Assembly: GCA_015680685.1 (NCBI GenBank)
Contig: MNCI01004262.1
Coordinates: forward strand, 961,663 to 1,006,324
Length of the DNA stretch: 44,662 nucleotides
Source of the DNA: Gnetum montanum
Taxonomy: Eukaryota > Streptophyta > Gnetopsida > Gnetales > Gnetaceae
Direction: 5' to 3'
The translations under genes were made by a program, and so were the position numbers. Of the stretch, positions 21,211-33,283 are shown in pieces. The first letter of the stretch is position 1. Each line of letters opens with the position of its first letter. The notes under the pieces were generated by a model, which was not told the origin of the DNA, searched no databases, and saw nothing but the letters and a program-made list of their open reading frames with translations.

Positions 21211-23895
21211 GTGACTATGCTAGGCTCTACTAGCAATTATGCTAGCTAGCTTAGTCGAAGCAAGCCCCAACATAGTTGACATTAGTAGGTGGTTCCCTAG
21301 GTTTACCATGGCCAGCTTTTGGTTCCTAATGATTAGTATGATTAGCACTAAAGTTTGGAATTGAAGATGGGTGGATTTGGACTTTATTTTCACCCTCCAT
21401 AAGTTGGAAATGGTGTCAAAATTGGTGACTATGTTGGGAATGTGCTAGCCATCATAGTCAAGGTTACTCCTATCATAGTTGCATGTTTAAAGTAGGTTTA
21501 GGAGGCTTTAGAGTTGCTATTGGTGTTTTGTCAACTTCCTAGGGCAATGCAAGGCTTTAGAAGATCTAAAGTGATAACTTGGGAGGAGNGAATATTAACA
21601 CCTACACCTCATGACTATACTAGCCAACATAGTTGAGGGCTGGTTTAGTGTAGGTAGATCAAAATCTAGATTTTAAATTGTTGAAAATGGTCAAACTATA
21701 ACTGGCTTTAGGGTTTCATGGTTCCAAGTTTCCAACATTAGGCTTTGGTCATTTTAAGTGCTATTGTGATGGTCAAAACACTTTGAAACATGGACTACAC
21801 TGGGGCTATGCTAGCCAGCATAGTCACAAGCCTACCTCAACATAGTCACATGAAATATAGTCTTCCCATGGTTGAAATAAGGCAAAATAATCACTAGGCA
21901 GTGTCAATCATGATTTTAGGTATTTCAAGTCAATTTTTCAGTTATTTGGGATGTTAACACATCAATTCTATGAATTCTCAATAATTACTATGTTGGCCAA
22001 TGTAGTCATGGTCTTCCCTAGTGGAGTTAGGTGTGCAATGTAGCTTTTAATGGGTTTCTTTGGTCAATTAACATGGTTCTTAGGTTCCCAAGGTTATCGG
22101 TGTTCTTGGCCAAGGTTTTGGCTTAAGATGGTTGATTTTGGAGGTTGTTGAGGCTTTGAAATGACCCTTGCCTACTATGACTACGTTTTATAGTGTAGTT
22201 GAGGCTAGCCTCAGCATAGTTGAAATGAATATCATGTTTTTAGGGTCAAAATGATGTGGATTTGCAATTTGCTAAGGCTAGCCATGACTCTAGGTCTACA
22301 AGTTGGATTTTCAGCTAGTTTCAATGTCAAATCACTAGTTGAATCAATCTTAGATCATGATTTAATTGGGAATACATTGGCCAACATAGTCACAATATGA
22401 AATTTAAATTTTGATGCAATTCTATGATTGATCAACTAGTTTTTCAAGTTCTAAGGTCATTAATGTCAAAAACTAGAGTTTCAAACTTGAAATTATTAAT
22501 TTTGATGGTTAATTCAATGTCATAATGGTCAAACACCACTAGAGTACATTGGCCAACATAGTCACAATGTAGATGTAGAATGTGTGGTGAGTTTTTGCTA
22601 TTTTTAACTAAGATTGTAGGGTTTATAGGTCTTTAGGATCATTAGCAGGGTTTTAGGATTGGTTTGGTATTTTTGGAAGTTGATTTAACAAGTTGAAATC
22701 ACATTTTGATGTTTTGAGAGCATGATTATGCTGGAATAACTAGTGACTATGTTGGCCAATGTAGTCACAATTCGGATTAGTGTAGTTCTGCCATGAAAAT
22801 GGAATTTGACTTGTTTCTGCTTTTCAATTTGTCAATGAAAGGTTACCAGAGGTCCTAGAGTTTGGAGGTTAAAATATGGCAGTATAGAGGTTTTTATGTG
22901 GCCTTAGCAACCCATATTATCCTAACTACACTATGAATACATTGGCCAACATAGTGCTAGTCATCTTCTATATAGTCTAGAGTGTGGAATGGGATTTAAC
23001 TTGTTTTGGATTAGTTGTATGATATTTCAAGGCTACCAAAGGTTCTAGCGCAAAGTTGAGGTAAAACATTTGTTAATTTGAAGGCTATTTTGGGTATTTA
23101 ATGTTTATTTCTTGCTCATATATTGGTGACTATGTTGGGTAGCATAGTTGAGGCTTTCCCTATCATAGTTATGCAAGAAAATTAAATTTTAATGGGTTTT
23201 GACAAGTTTCATGTAATTTTGAAGCTATTGGAGTTCCTAACATGGGTTTGGTGTATGGAGTTTCCATTCTAGAGTTAATTAGAATTTTAGTTAATGTTTG
23301 GAATTTTATTCCTACTAGTAACTATGTTGGCTAGCATAGTTAGGCTATTGGTTAGCATAGGTACCACAAATGGCAGGTTTCGAAATGGGATTCTACCTAC
23401 CTTGTTGCCCAATTTCCATCAATGTCAACACTTGGTTTTCCATTTTGGTCATAAGGCTTCATGTCATGGATGGGAAATTGGGAGGTTGGTTTAGGTAGTA
23501 ATTGAATTATGAAATTCATTTCAAGGCTTATGGATGCTTGAAACCCAACATAGTCACCCTAGGAAATTGGAAACCCAAGTGTATTTGGATTTTTATAGGC
23601 TTTCTTTCTAGGAACCTAGTGGGGCCCATATTGAATTTGAATTTTTTGATACACTATTTTTCAAATCACCTAGCATAGTACTAATTACCAATTTTCAACA
23701 TTGAGTTTAGTGGAACTTGGACAAGTGTTTTGGAAACCAGGGTTTTCCAAGGGAACACATAAGTTTGGAAGTGGATTTCAAAAACTAAATTTACATAAAT
23801 CATTCTCTTTCCATCACTCCTAATCTCTATCACCCTAGATCATAGCTCTATACTTTCTTTAGCTTCTATAACCTTCATCCCCAACATAGTTGAGC
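21211..23895. repeat. Cryptic tandem array of about 190-bp units centred on a palindrome
   Basis: At least 12 successive cores related to CTATGTTGGCCAACATAG occur at about 21213, 21426, 21612, 21804, 21986, 22172, 22371, 22544, 22744, 22937, 23127 and 23320, then more weakly at 23540 and 23881. Most spacings fall between 173 and 213 bases. Sequence between cores is also related: for example GGRATTTRACTTGTTT followed by AAGGYTACCARAGGTYCTAG recurs in the units near 22800 and 22990. Units are highly diverged, so the array is ancient. The core word also occurs in the E3 LTRs (16095-16225 and 31200-31440). Confidence 0.75.
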
Positions 23896-23979
23896 TTTCA
23901 CTACCCAATAGTCTAGCATAGTTACTTTGGAAGGCTTCAGAACTTAAAGATTTTGCTTGTTACTGCATTGACTGATACC

Positions 23980-24110
23980 ATGTCGAGGAGGAGAGCTACC
24001 ATCACCAAGAAAAGAATCCTAGAGGAGGTAGAAACTATTATCTGAGGCCTCTCTAGTCTACCATGGCCTGTGATGGCTAAGAGCTCCACCACCATGATGC
24101 TCAAGCACAC
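23980..24110 (+). pseudogene. Short plus-strand frame in the E3 spacer, unknown
   Basis: An ATG at 23980 opens a frame starting MSRRRATITKKRILEEVET, interrupted by one TGA and fading into A/T-rich repeats after about 24150. It is antisense to E3 gag-pol and lies just downstream of the palindrome array. Some Tat-lineage elements (Grande, RIRE2) carry antisense extra ORFs, so this could be the first exon of one. No domain is recognised and it may be chance. Confidence 0.25.
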
Positions 24111-24239
24111 AATTTCTAACCCTTTTTATGGGATTTTCCTTTGCTTCCTTTGCTATTATCAAATTTTGTAAAACTACTATGTTAGATCTAGGTCATTTCT
24201 ATGGGTTCTGGATATTTTTCTTAGATTATGTTATTGATG

Positions 24240-24860
24240 TGTGTTAAATGAAAAAAATTATTCTTGTTGTTTTTGGGCATTTTCAAGGGTTCTGGAGCAA
24301 AACAGCAACACAAATTTTGAATTTTGTTTCTGTAAAAATGACTTAGATCTTTTTATTTTCATGGCCATAAAGTTGTAGCACTTTGTTTAACAATCAAGTA
24401 GATTTTTGAAACACCTAATTCTAACTTACGGTTAATTTTTTATGAATTTTTTTGTAAGGCAATGCATAGTGGGTTTTCAATTTTGGCCAATTTTTTATAT
24501 GGTAATTTCATATTGTTTCATTAAATAATGGTTAATAATTTCCTAATTTTCTTGTTTTTTGGTTCATAGCCTTCTATTTAAGAATTCCAATGGCTATGGA
24601 AACATTGAATTTGGATGTGTAATTAATTTTTGATGAATTTTTTCCTAATCTTGCATGAAAGGGGATTTTCCTATTATGGCGAGGTTCATGTCACTTTGGC
24701 AATGTTTTGTATAAAAATGGCTAAGAATTTTTAGGTTTTATAGTTTTGGGATTCTATCATCTTCATTAAGGATTCCAATAGTTATGGAATCACTAAATTT
24801 GATTATGTTGATTTTTAATGAATTTTTTAAAGAAATGGTGTCAAAATGTTGTTTTTTGGT
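24240..24860. repeat. Second degenerate tandem array, about 190-bp period
   Basis: A/T-rich units start near 24241, 24432, 24622 and 24808. Shared words include TTAATTTTTGATGAATTTTT-like starts, GTAAAAATGGCTAAGA-like middles and AAGAATTCCAATGGCTATGG or its variant. The sequence is unrelated to the palindrome array, yet the period is the same. Confidence 0.6.
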
Positions 24861-25077
24861 TGTTATGAGTTTAATGATTCATGTATTGTTTAAACTTCTG
24901 TTATTCTATTCAAAAAAAATTAAATTATTATTAATTTAGAGTTTTATTTTTTTATATGTTCTAGCATTTAAATGTTTAATACATGTTTAAATCTTTACAT
25001 TTTTGTTTATGTCATGGGCTATGCTGGTTAACTTATGAAAAATATCTATAATGTAAACTAGGTTGTAATGGTTGTGC

Positions 25078-25395
25078 ATGATTTGCCACTTTTAGGCCAT
25101 GGTAGGCCATGTGATTTGCCATTTTTAGGCCATGGTGGACCATGCAATATCTTTTGATTTGCCAATCTTAGGCCATAAAGGGTCGCATGTTATGTTTTAA
25201 TTTTCTAGTTTTAGGCCATAGTGGGTTGCAGGTTATGTTTTGTTTTGCTAGTTTTAGGCCATAGTGAGTAGTACATTACATTTCAGTTTGCCAATTTTAG
25301 GTCATAGTAGGCCATACGATGGTTTGCTAGTTTTAGGCCATGGAAGGTCTTATGTTTTACATGCTTTTGGCCATGGCAAGCCCCATGTTCTAGAA
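25078..25395. repeat. Short-period repeat array, TTTTAGGCCATGG units
   Basis: At least seven units of roughly 33-50 bases starting near 25080, 25113, 25155, 25205, 25246, 25289 and 25326. Each contains TTTGCYARTTTTAGGCCAT or a variant, often followed by a second GGCCATG. The spacing is irregular, so the units have diverged in length and sequence. Confidence 0.65.
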
Positions 25396-25707
25396 GGAAA
25401 CTTTTTATTGGTTCTTTTTATAGGTTTTAAAGTTTTTATAATATATGTTAAGGTTTATGTTTCAAGATAAAAAGGCATAAAAGAAAAATTGTAAACAAAA
25501 TTAAATCTTAGGATATGTATAAAACAAGGTTAAAAAAAAGTAAACAAATAATGCATACATGAAAAAGGGTGTAGACTAGGCTATGGAAGATTATAGGCAA
25601 AATGGGCTATATGGTTATAAGCACAAGGACAAATGAATTAAGGGGATACATCAATTGTGCAAGTGTTTACTAATCTTTGATAGATTAAAAAACATGTACA
25701 ACCTACT

Positions 25708-26520
25708 CTACACAATTTTGTACTTCCAATTCCCTTCACTTATAATGTGAAAGAAGAGCTCATTCCATGGTGCATCCATGGGCCCATTATTGTTGCTCTT
25801 GATTGCTTTAGCTCTCTTGAGCTTCTTGAATTTGTTGCTAATAGTAGTATTTTCTTCTTGAAACTCCACTTTGGATGCTTGTTCAACATCAATGTTTTTG
25901 ATCACCAAGGGAACCATGTTGTCACTGTGGATGATGATTTCACCTTCCTCATAAGATAGGTGAATTTCTTGGTGGATTGGTGAGGAAACCACTCGTAATT
26001 AAGCTAACCAAGGCCTTCCTAAGATAAGGCTAAACCTTGATGTTTCCTCCACCACTAAAAAGTTTGTTGTTGTTGAAACTTTCTCCCCTACCACAAAGTC
26101 TAAAGAAATTGAGCCTTTTACAACTACTCACAATTCATTGAAAGACTTAAGACTAGTTGTTGCAGTATGTTGCATTTGCTCAATTAGCCATAGATATTCT
26201 AGAATTGTGTAGGGTATCATGTTTGTAATAGCTCCATCATCAACATGCACTCTATGTACCTTGTATTGTCCTACACTAATGGTTATGAATAGGAGAGCCT
26301 TAGTTGTCTCACCATCTTGGGGATTGGTTTTGCCTTTGCTATCATAAAACACTAGCACTATTGACCTTGTTTCTTTCTTTGGTGAAGGAGGTACCATCAC
26401 TGTGTGGATGGACCCTTCACAAATGGGAATATCCTCACTAATAAGAATAGAGATTAACACCTTAACTAATGCTTCATAATGCATAGAGAAAGTCATCATA
26501 AGATCATATAAGCTAAGAGA
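25708..26520 (-). pseudogene. E3 aspartic protease and gag-protease C-terminus
   Basis: Protease domain at 26128-26499 with LLFITISVGQYKVHRVHVDD and GAITNMIP. VDDGA is the active-site motif, where Tat elements usually have VDGGA. A charged tail (EGEIIIHSDNMVPLVIKNID, then KFKKLKRAKAIKSNNNG) follows at 25708-25992 and ends WKYKIV at a stop. The E4 tail ends similarly (about 38330), so the gag-protease frame appears to stop here, separate from the RT-integrase frame more than 5 kb away. Confidence 0.8.
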
Positions 26521-29251
26521 AGTGTTTTTCTATTTTAGTGATCATTTAACTTGTTCCATTACATTAAGGAAGTCTTTGTTGTTGGTTGTAGGCTTTTCAT
26601 TTTTATTATGCTTGAATTTCTCCATGTTCACCAAGATGTGAACTTCATGCTTCAATGGTTGTTTGGCTTCTTTCTCTATTCCTTATGGCTTGGGATCCTC
26701 CCATGGTTGATTGTTTGAGGTGGCTTGGGTACTGGAACTCATTGGGATAGATGAGATGGAAGTGGGCTTCAGTGGGCCCACTTTCTTCCATGTGTTAGCC
26801 TATTTATTGTTATTCTTCTTTTTCTTCAATGTGGGCTTCTTGCATTGTTTGTTTGAGAATTTTTTATTATTTTTGGTTGGTTGTGAAGAAGTCATTGCAA
26901 TGGCCACTATGAGAGAATGCTTTTCGATTGTAGGAGAAGGTTTGGTTTTGGCTTTGAAAGGGGGGTAACCTAATCACAAAATAATCCTTGGGAGGTGTAG
27001 GTAAGGGAATCCTTACAACAAAAGGGGGCCTTGAACTAGTTGAATATGAAGATCCCTTGTAGTTGCAAGGAGGTACCCATATCATAAATGACTCTTGCGT
27101 AGGTCAAGTATTGTTAATTACATTAAATGTTGTGATAGTGTATGGGATGTTGTTGGCATTCAATGGCTCCTTATAGACTTGCATAGATTAATTTTGTTGT
27201 TTCACTAGGTTGGAAGCATCAAGGACTAATTTTTCCATCCCTATAATCTTTTGTAGGTCATCCTTTAGTGCTAGGAAAAAGTATGTGTCATTACATAGCA
27301 GTTGATGGTAGTGGCAAAAACAATCAAGCTTGAAGTATTTAGGTACCATGGGATCATCCTTGGTTGCAAAGGTAGAATTTTTGGCTATCTCACATATCCT
27401 CTCATTCTTTTGATAGGCATTCTTGATCATCTATTTATATTGAATTCTCCCAGTCTTCACCAGTTGGTCAAGGAGTTCAGATGACTTTAATGGTAATATA
27501 GTATACTTTGATTGGTCTTTATGTTTAAAGTTAGGCCTTGTGGTACTTGGTGTAGAGGCCCTAGACATCAAAGGTTGATTGTTGTGAACAAGGGCCTTGG
27601 GTTGATTGTTCTTTAGCCCTTGTGAAAAATTTTGTTTTCTTTGGCCACTGTAGCCATTGTTGTGTTATTTTACCTACCCTTTTCCCTATCCTTCCATGTA
27701 TGTTGGTTCTTAAATGTCATGTAGATAAGGTCATGGCTAGCCTTCTCTATGTCCTCTATGTTTTTATTTGGGAAAATGCTTGGCTAAGTAACCATGGATC
27801 AAGGTAATATAGTTTTGAATTAATGAAGTCATTAACTAGCCCCTTTAATATGGTGAGAAGATGTGCTTTAGCTATAGGTTCTAGGATCTCATTAATTAGA
27901 GCATTCCATAATTGTATGAATTTTTGCACAAGCTCATTGGGTCCTTGCTTGACTTTCATCAATTGATTAAGAGTCATATTGGGTTTTAAGTTGTACTTGA
28001 AATGGTTAACAAATTGTGAAATTAAGCCTTCTAATGAGGTTATATATCCTCTTGAAAACACATGTTACCAGTCCAATGATTTTTCCATTAAGGAAATAAG
28101 GAATATTTGCATAATGGTATGTAGCTAGGCTTGTAGTAGTATGCACTCAAAATCAAAGGTTTTGAGGTGAGCATTTAGATCACCTTCACCATTGTATTTG
28201 GTGAACTAGGGAATAGAGATTCTCGAAGGAAGAGTGATTGGTGGAATAGTAGGACTAATGGGATCGTCTTGGTAGAAGCCCATTATCTCAACTATCTGGC
28301 TTGTGGAGGCTTTGAGCTTCCATAACTCTTTTGTCAAGTCTTGGATCATTTGGAATGACTAATCCAATTCTTGGGGAATTCCTATGAGCTAAAGTGTTTG
28401 CACAAATGGTTGAGAGATTAATTAAGAGGTTTATGCTCTCATGATAGATTATGGTATGGAGGGGAGAGGCTAGGTTATGGTGGTCATGGGTGCACTAAAT
28501 AGGAAGAAGAATTTTTGTGTTAAAAATTAAGTCATAAAGATAAAAAATGATGTTTGTGTTCCTTGGGTTGTTTATGGTCTCACTATGAGGCCCATTGGTA
28601 TAGAAAATGGGTGAGTAGTGATGAGAACCACCAGTGAGGACCATGTAGACCAAGGCTAGGTAGAAAAAGACATGGACAAAAAGAGGAAGGCCATTTGGGG
28701 CACAAAATGTTCCTAATGGGCTACTATAATAGGCATAAGCCCAAACATGGTTAGGTATATAGGTGATGATGGTCGAGATGCTTGTCCTATGGAAGAGACA
28801 AGTGAGGTTGAAGTGACTATGATGGTTTGAGAGGTTGATTGTTAGAATAGGCCCTCTATGTAGGTCCCTAGTTTGGGCTTTGCCTCAATCTTATTATGCT
28901 CTTAGTGTGGCTTTCCAAGCTTAATTTCACATCTTTCTCATCCATCTCAATTAATTGAGAAATTACACATGTGTGTGCATCATGCAAGGATATTTTATCA
29001 TAGGGAGAGGGTACGTACTCCTTTATATTATGATGGATTAACTCATACTCATGCTTGGCTCTAGCCTTTGTATGAGGAAGGAGTAATTTGACTTGGGTTT
29101 TAGCACAAATATTGTTGTAGTGCTCTCAGTTAAGCATAGTGAAGTCTAGGCTTTATCCTCATAGCCTAAGTGATTGTCTACGCTAGACCACAATAGGGTC
29201 TCTAGGATCATAGATCCTCACTCCATCCTAGCCAGATGCCATGTTGGTCAT
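26521..29251 (-). pseudogene. E3 gag (Tat lineage), broken
   Basis: Gag frame from a likely ATG at 29251 (MTNMASG) in several pieces. The N-terminal part matches E4 (IYDPRDP at about 29200). The capsid core at 27756-28061 reads LEGLISQFVNHFKYNLKPNM, then QGPNELVQKFIQLWNALINE and a FINSKLYYLD tail. A CHYHQLLCNDTYFFLAL block at about 27270-27330 corresponds to the C-HxH-GHDT-C zinc-binding region of Tat gag; the final Cys is Phe. Pro/Ser-rich segments lie at 26867-27085. E4 carries the same blocks in the same order. Confidence 0.8.
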
Positions 29252-29284
29252 GTCAATGGGAAAAATAGTTAACTTACTATAAGA

Positions 29285-31771
29285 CATTATTAAAAAGTTG
29301 ATTTTGACATTTTACTATTTTTAGTAATGGATTTAGTAAGTTGGGATTGTCCAAAGGTGTAGTTGGTGATAAACAAAAAATGAATTTGAAAGTGTTAATG
29401 AAGTGTAAATGGTGTACATCATCCTTGGGAAGATGGTGCTGAAGTTTTAAACTTGGTAATACCAACTATGCTAGTCTTCCAAGTGTATCTATGCTAGAAA
29501 GGTGTATAGTAGACATCTATATTTTTTAGACAACTACACTATAGTAGTTGGTGGAAAATGGGTTTTCACTTGGAAAAACCAAGATAGAAAATTTCCTACC
29601 AAAGTTTGCATGTTGGTTTCAAACAAAGTTGAAGTGAAAACTTTTGACTTTCAAATGACAACACTGGAGTCCTTAATAGTATCTATGCTAGTTGTCTACT
29701 ACCAGAATTCATAGTAGGTGTGGTTGGGTTTTCAAATGGCCTACACTAGATTTTAGGTATCTAGTACAGGTTTTAAAAGGTAAAAATTGCAAGTGTTTTT
29801 GTGGACTATGTTGGGTTCCACAGAATCCAACAACTACTGTGAAATGTAGTGAAAACTCAAATCCCCCACCACAATTGCACTAGGTATCATGAGTAGGAAA
29901 TGGAATGCCAAAGTTGGTTTTGGAAATTAATTGTGAAGATTTTTTATATTTTCCTAGGACTACACTAGAGTCTTAGCATTGATTACACTAGCTTTGCACT
30001 ATAGAATTTCATAGTAGAGGTGTAGTTGGTTGTTGAGATGGTCTACATTGGTGTTCAGATGTCAAGTGTATGTTTTAAAAGACAAAAACTATAAGTGTTG
30101 TTGATGACTACATTGGGCTCCAAAGAATCCAACAACTACTATAAAATTACAATGAAAACAAATCACAATCTCAACAATGCTAGGTATGTTGGATGGAAAT
30201 TAAGTTGCCAACATTGGATTTTACTGTCAAAAATTTACAATTTCAGAGGTTAGAAGGCAAAAAACTTGGTTTTGTAAAGTGGCTGAAAATGTTTTATAAT
30301 AGGTTTTCATAGGCTTCAAAAATGCTGAAAATGGATTTTGACTAAGAATTTGGGCAAAGGCCCTACTTCTAGCACTAGAAACTTTAGCACTTGGAAAATT
30401 TGATCACTAGAAAACCAAGAATCCCAATATGCTATAGTTTAACCCTAAATTCCAAGGGCCTCTAAAAAATAGAATTCAAAGTACCTTGGATAGTCTTGCC
30501 GATCATTCAAGAATTTATGATGTGTAAATGAGAAAATAAATTATAGATTTGAATGAAAATGAATTAACATAGAATGAAATTTTGAATAAATTATACACTA
30601 CAACTAAACTAAAAACTTTATTAGATAAAATTGCAAAGTTTAAGAAGTACAAATTATATGTCAAAAGTACAAGAAGTTGACTTGAATGGAGCTTGAAGCC
30701 TGTTACAAACAACAGGGTGTATTTTGCAGTTGATCTCCATGGTCCAAGTACTTCCCAATTTCAATCCCTTACAACTCCTTGCTAGTTTTTTGTTCAAGTC
30801 TACAACTTTGGATATGGATGGTGGTACTAGTAATACACACTTTTCTTTTTAATGTTATTGTACCAAGTTTATCTAATGCTTAGCATAGATACCAAAATGG
30901 AATTCAAACTTTTCTTTTTAATGTTGGAATTGCTAAACGTTGGCAACAATTACTTTTTTGAAATTAAAGTGGTGGACCTAAATGTGGTGTTCAAGCTTGG
31001 GTTTTATAGGCTTTAGGTTGCTAATTTAATGGTGCAAATAACCACCATGATTGCTAACAGATTGATTGTAGGTGTAAGGGCTATAATTTACAGTGTAGTT
31101 GACCATTTCTACTAAGTTTTGATGCACCCAGGCCACCGAAACCCATTCACATACTAAAAATAGTAAATGAAATTTTTTGACTACATTGGCCTTCACATTG
31201 ACTACATTGGACTTGGAGACTATGCTGGGTGTTGTTGAAATCTGCTAAAATCATGGTGACTATGCTAGCCAAACTACAATTTCTGAAGATCTTGTTAACT
31301 ATGCTAGCCATGGTATCACCACATGAAAAGTTGTCATGACCACAATGGCCATTGTTGGAAAAATGGAAAACCCAACAACACCAATGTTGGTCTTGCTACT
31401 ACACTGGGTTTTGTGGTGACTATGCTAGGTGTTGTTGCTAGAAAGTGAAAACCCAATACCATCTACACTGGGGGGTAGATGGTTCTAGCGTAGTTGAGGT
31501 TTTACCTTTACAAAAACACATGAAAATGCCAAATTTGGTAGTCCCCAAGTCACATTTTACCTTTCCAAGCCCATATATAGACATAATAGCACTTTTTCCA
31601 GTTGGGAAGTGAGGCAGTAACAACTTATGAGGCATTTTTTCAGCCCCAACAATTTAAAGTATGCAATATTATAGCTCATGGCCTACTAATTTGACATTAC
31701 AATGAAAAATTGCCTCACGTTGGGTGGTGAAGGTTACAAGTTATAACATGTGCTTTCTAAGTGGTATTTTA
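29285..31771 (-). repeat. E3 5' LTR (right copy)
   Basis: About 2.5-kb LTR in minus orientation, next to the gag start. It aligns with the left copy from about 30355 to the U3 end at 31771. TATA box CTATATATG at 31572-31580. A block of about 300 bp is tandemly duplicated (29560-29870 and 29870-30170; compare ATAGTAGG at 29711 with ATAGTAGAGG at 30011). The U5 boundary is approximate, and no convincing PBS could be read between here and the gag start. Confidence 0.75.
31572..31580 (-). promoter_or_regulatory. TATA box of the E3 5' LTR
   Basis: CTATATATG on the minus strand, identical in the left LTR at 16527-16535 and inside one of the best-conserved LTR blocks. It lies about 195 bases from the U3 end. 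Confidence 0.6.
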
Positions 31772-32773
31772 GAAGATTATCCTCAAATGGGGTGATGTAG
31801 ATGGAGCACAAAAATGGTTGGTGAACAAGGCTCTGTGGACATCCAACAAAGAATCACTGACATAGGTTTGTTTCAGTTATTTATTCTCCCCAGTTCATCC
31901 ATGTCACAAGTTGAGATGTTAAGAGTGATTAACTCTTTTGATGAAGGAGTCACTCAGTTTTCAACTCATGTCCATGGTTTTTCTATTTTTTTAGGAATTA
32001 ATGAGCAAATTTTTAGTGATCTTTTTGGCATACCTACTAGTGGTATTAGGTTGATCACCAGAGTAGGGAAAGATGTTAGTAATAAAGAGGATATGAAGGC
32101 TTGGCTTAAATTACCTTCTAGTTTAGTATTATCTTTTAGTAAGTGTAATGTTGAAGAGGCAACTGAGTCATATCCTCTTTTCCACTCTAGATTCTTTCCC
32201 ATGCTACTATTGTAGAACAAAAACATAGGAGTTCAATAGGTTTGGACTATGAAAAAGATTTTGAATAAAGGTAATAGGTTCAATTGGGCTACTTTTTTGA
32301 TCATTGGTTTAAGAGGTGAAGTGGAAAAACTTTGTAAGAACCTTGATTTCATAGATCATGTGCATTTCATGTTGTTTACTGCATATCTAAGGAGGTTTGT
32401 GGAGTTTTTGGTGTTCAAGAAATATGGAAAGTGGCTAGGATGTGATGTTTTCCAACTTTCCTAACCTTAGACTAAGCACATTACTCATGTGATATGTGTC
32501 CAAGATCCATCCATGGAGGATATAGGAGAGTCACTATTTGTTACCACTAAGAATGTTAGTGGTCTATATGGTTATTCCCTTGATTGCATGAGGATTAAGA
32601 TCCATGCTACACATGGCAAGATGGAAAGAGCAAAAAGATCATGGAAGCATATGGTGCTATTAGAGAAAAGATAAAAGAACCATGAGTTAGGAAAAATGTG
32701 ATGTTCATAGCCAAAAGACACCTTGGAAACTATTGGTTTGGCTTAACAAGGATACTTAAGCTATGAATGATAT

Positions 32774-32881
32774 GTAAATATATTTTTTAATTTAATTTTT
32801 GTATTACTTTTTGTTATGTTTTGTTGATAAAAGATGTTTATTGATATCACTTTACTTTTTTTAGCTTTAATTTGGTTGCAG
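32774..32881 (+). other. Intron of the unknown gene
   Basis: Starts GTAAATAT and ends TTGGTTGCAG, 108 bp, T-rich. The frame of exon 1 runs into its left end with no other barrier. The phase on the right is uncertain because the downstream open frame would need a one-base shift. Confidence 0.6.
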
Positions 32882-33283
32882 GGAAGAAATAGGAATTGGT
32901 TACCGAGGCTATTGTAGAAGAGGAGTAATGATGCCAAGAAGAAGAGGAAGGGCATCCAGGGAAGCACAAGATGTCTTAGATTCCATCTTAAGTGATTTAC
33001 CTTTAGAAGGAAACCCTTCAATGGACTTATCTTGTGATCTTTCTAATAAGTTTTGGCATTTGTTATCTCATTTTCTTTTTTATGTTTTAATTTTTGAATA
33101 TTCTTGTTTTATTTTTATTATAAATGATGTTGATGGTTATGGCTTTTATAGGGTATGAACCTCCTCTAGAAACATCCACATTTTGCTCAAAACCTTGGAT
33201 AGAGGCATCGTATAAGATGGAATTTATGAAAGAAATGATGGATGATATGATTGATATGTAGTAGAGGCTGAATCCTAATATTG

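Larger units (their letters stand above)
20001..25707 (-). mobile_element. E3 spacer between protease and RT, non-coding
   Basis: 5.7 kb with no gag or pol homology, lying between the end of the gag-protease frame and RT. It holds purine-rich stretches near both ends (about 20500-20720 and 25470-25640), the palindrome array (21211-23895), a short plus-strand frame (23980), a second array (24240-24860) and a short repeat array (25078-25395). Ogre-like Tat elements have only a short intron at this place, so the size is exceptional. An unrecognised nested insertion is the main alternative. Confidence 0.6.

Noticed and set aside
29221-29245. TGGCATCTGGCTAGGATGG next to the E3 LTR as a primer-binding site.
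   Set aside because: It aligns with the coding start of E4 gag and lies inside the E3 gag frame; no tRNA match could be justified.
31766-31780. GAAGA after the E3 right LTR as half of a target-site duplication.
   Set aside because: No matching pentamer was found at the left side, where the LTR end is unclear and E1 has inserted nearby.
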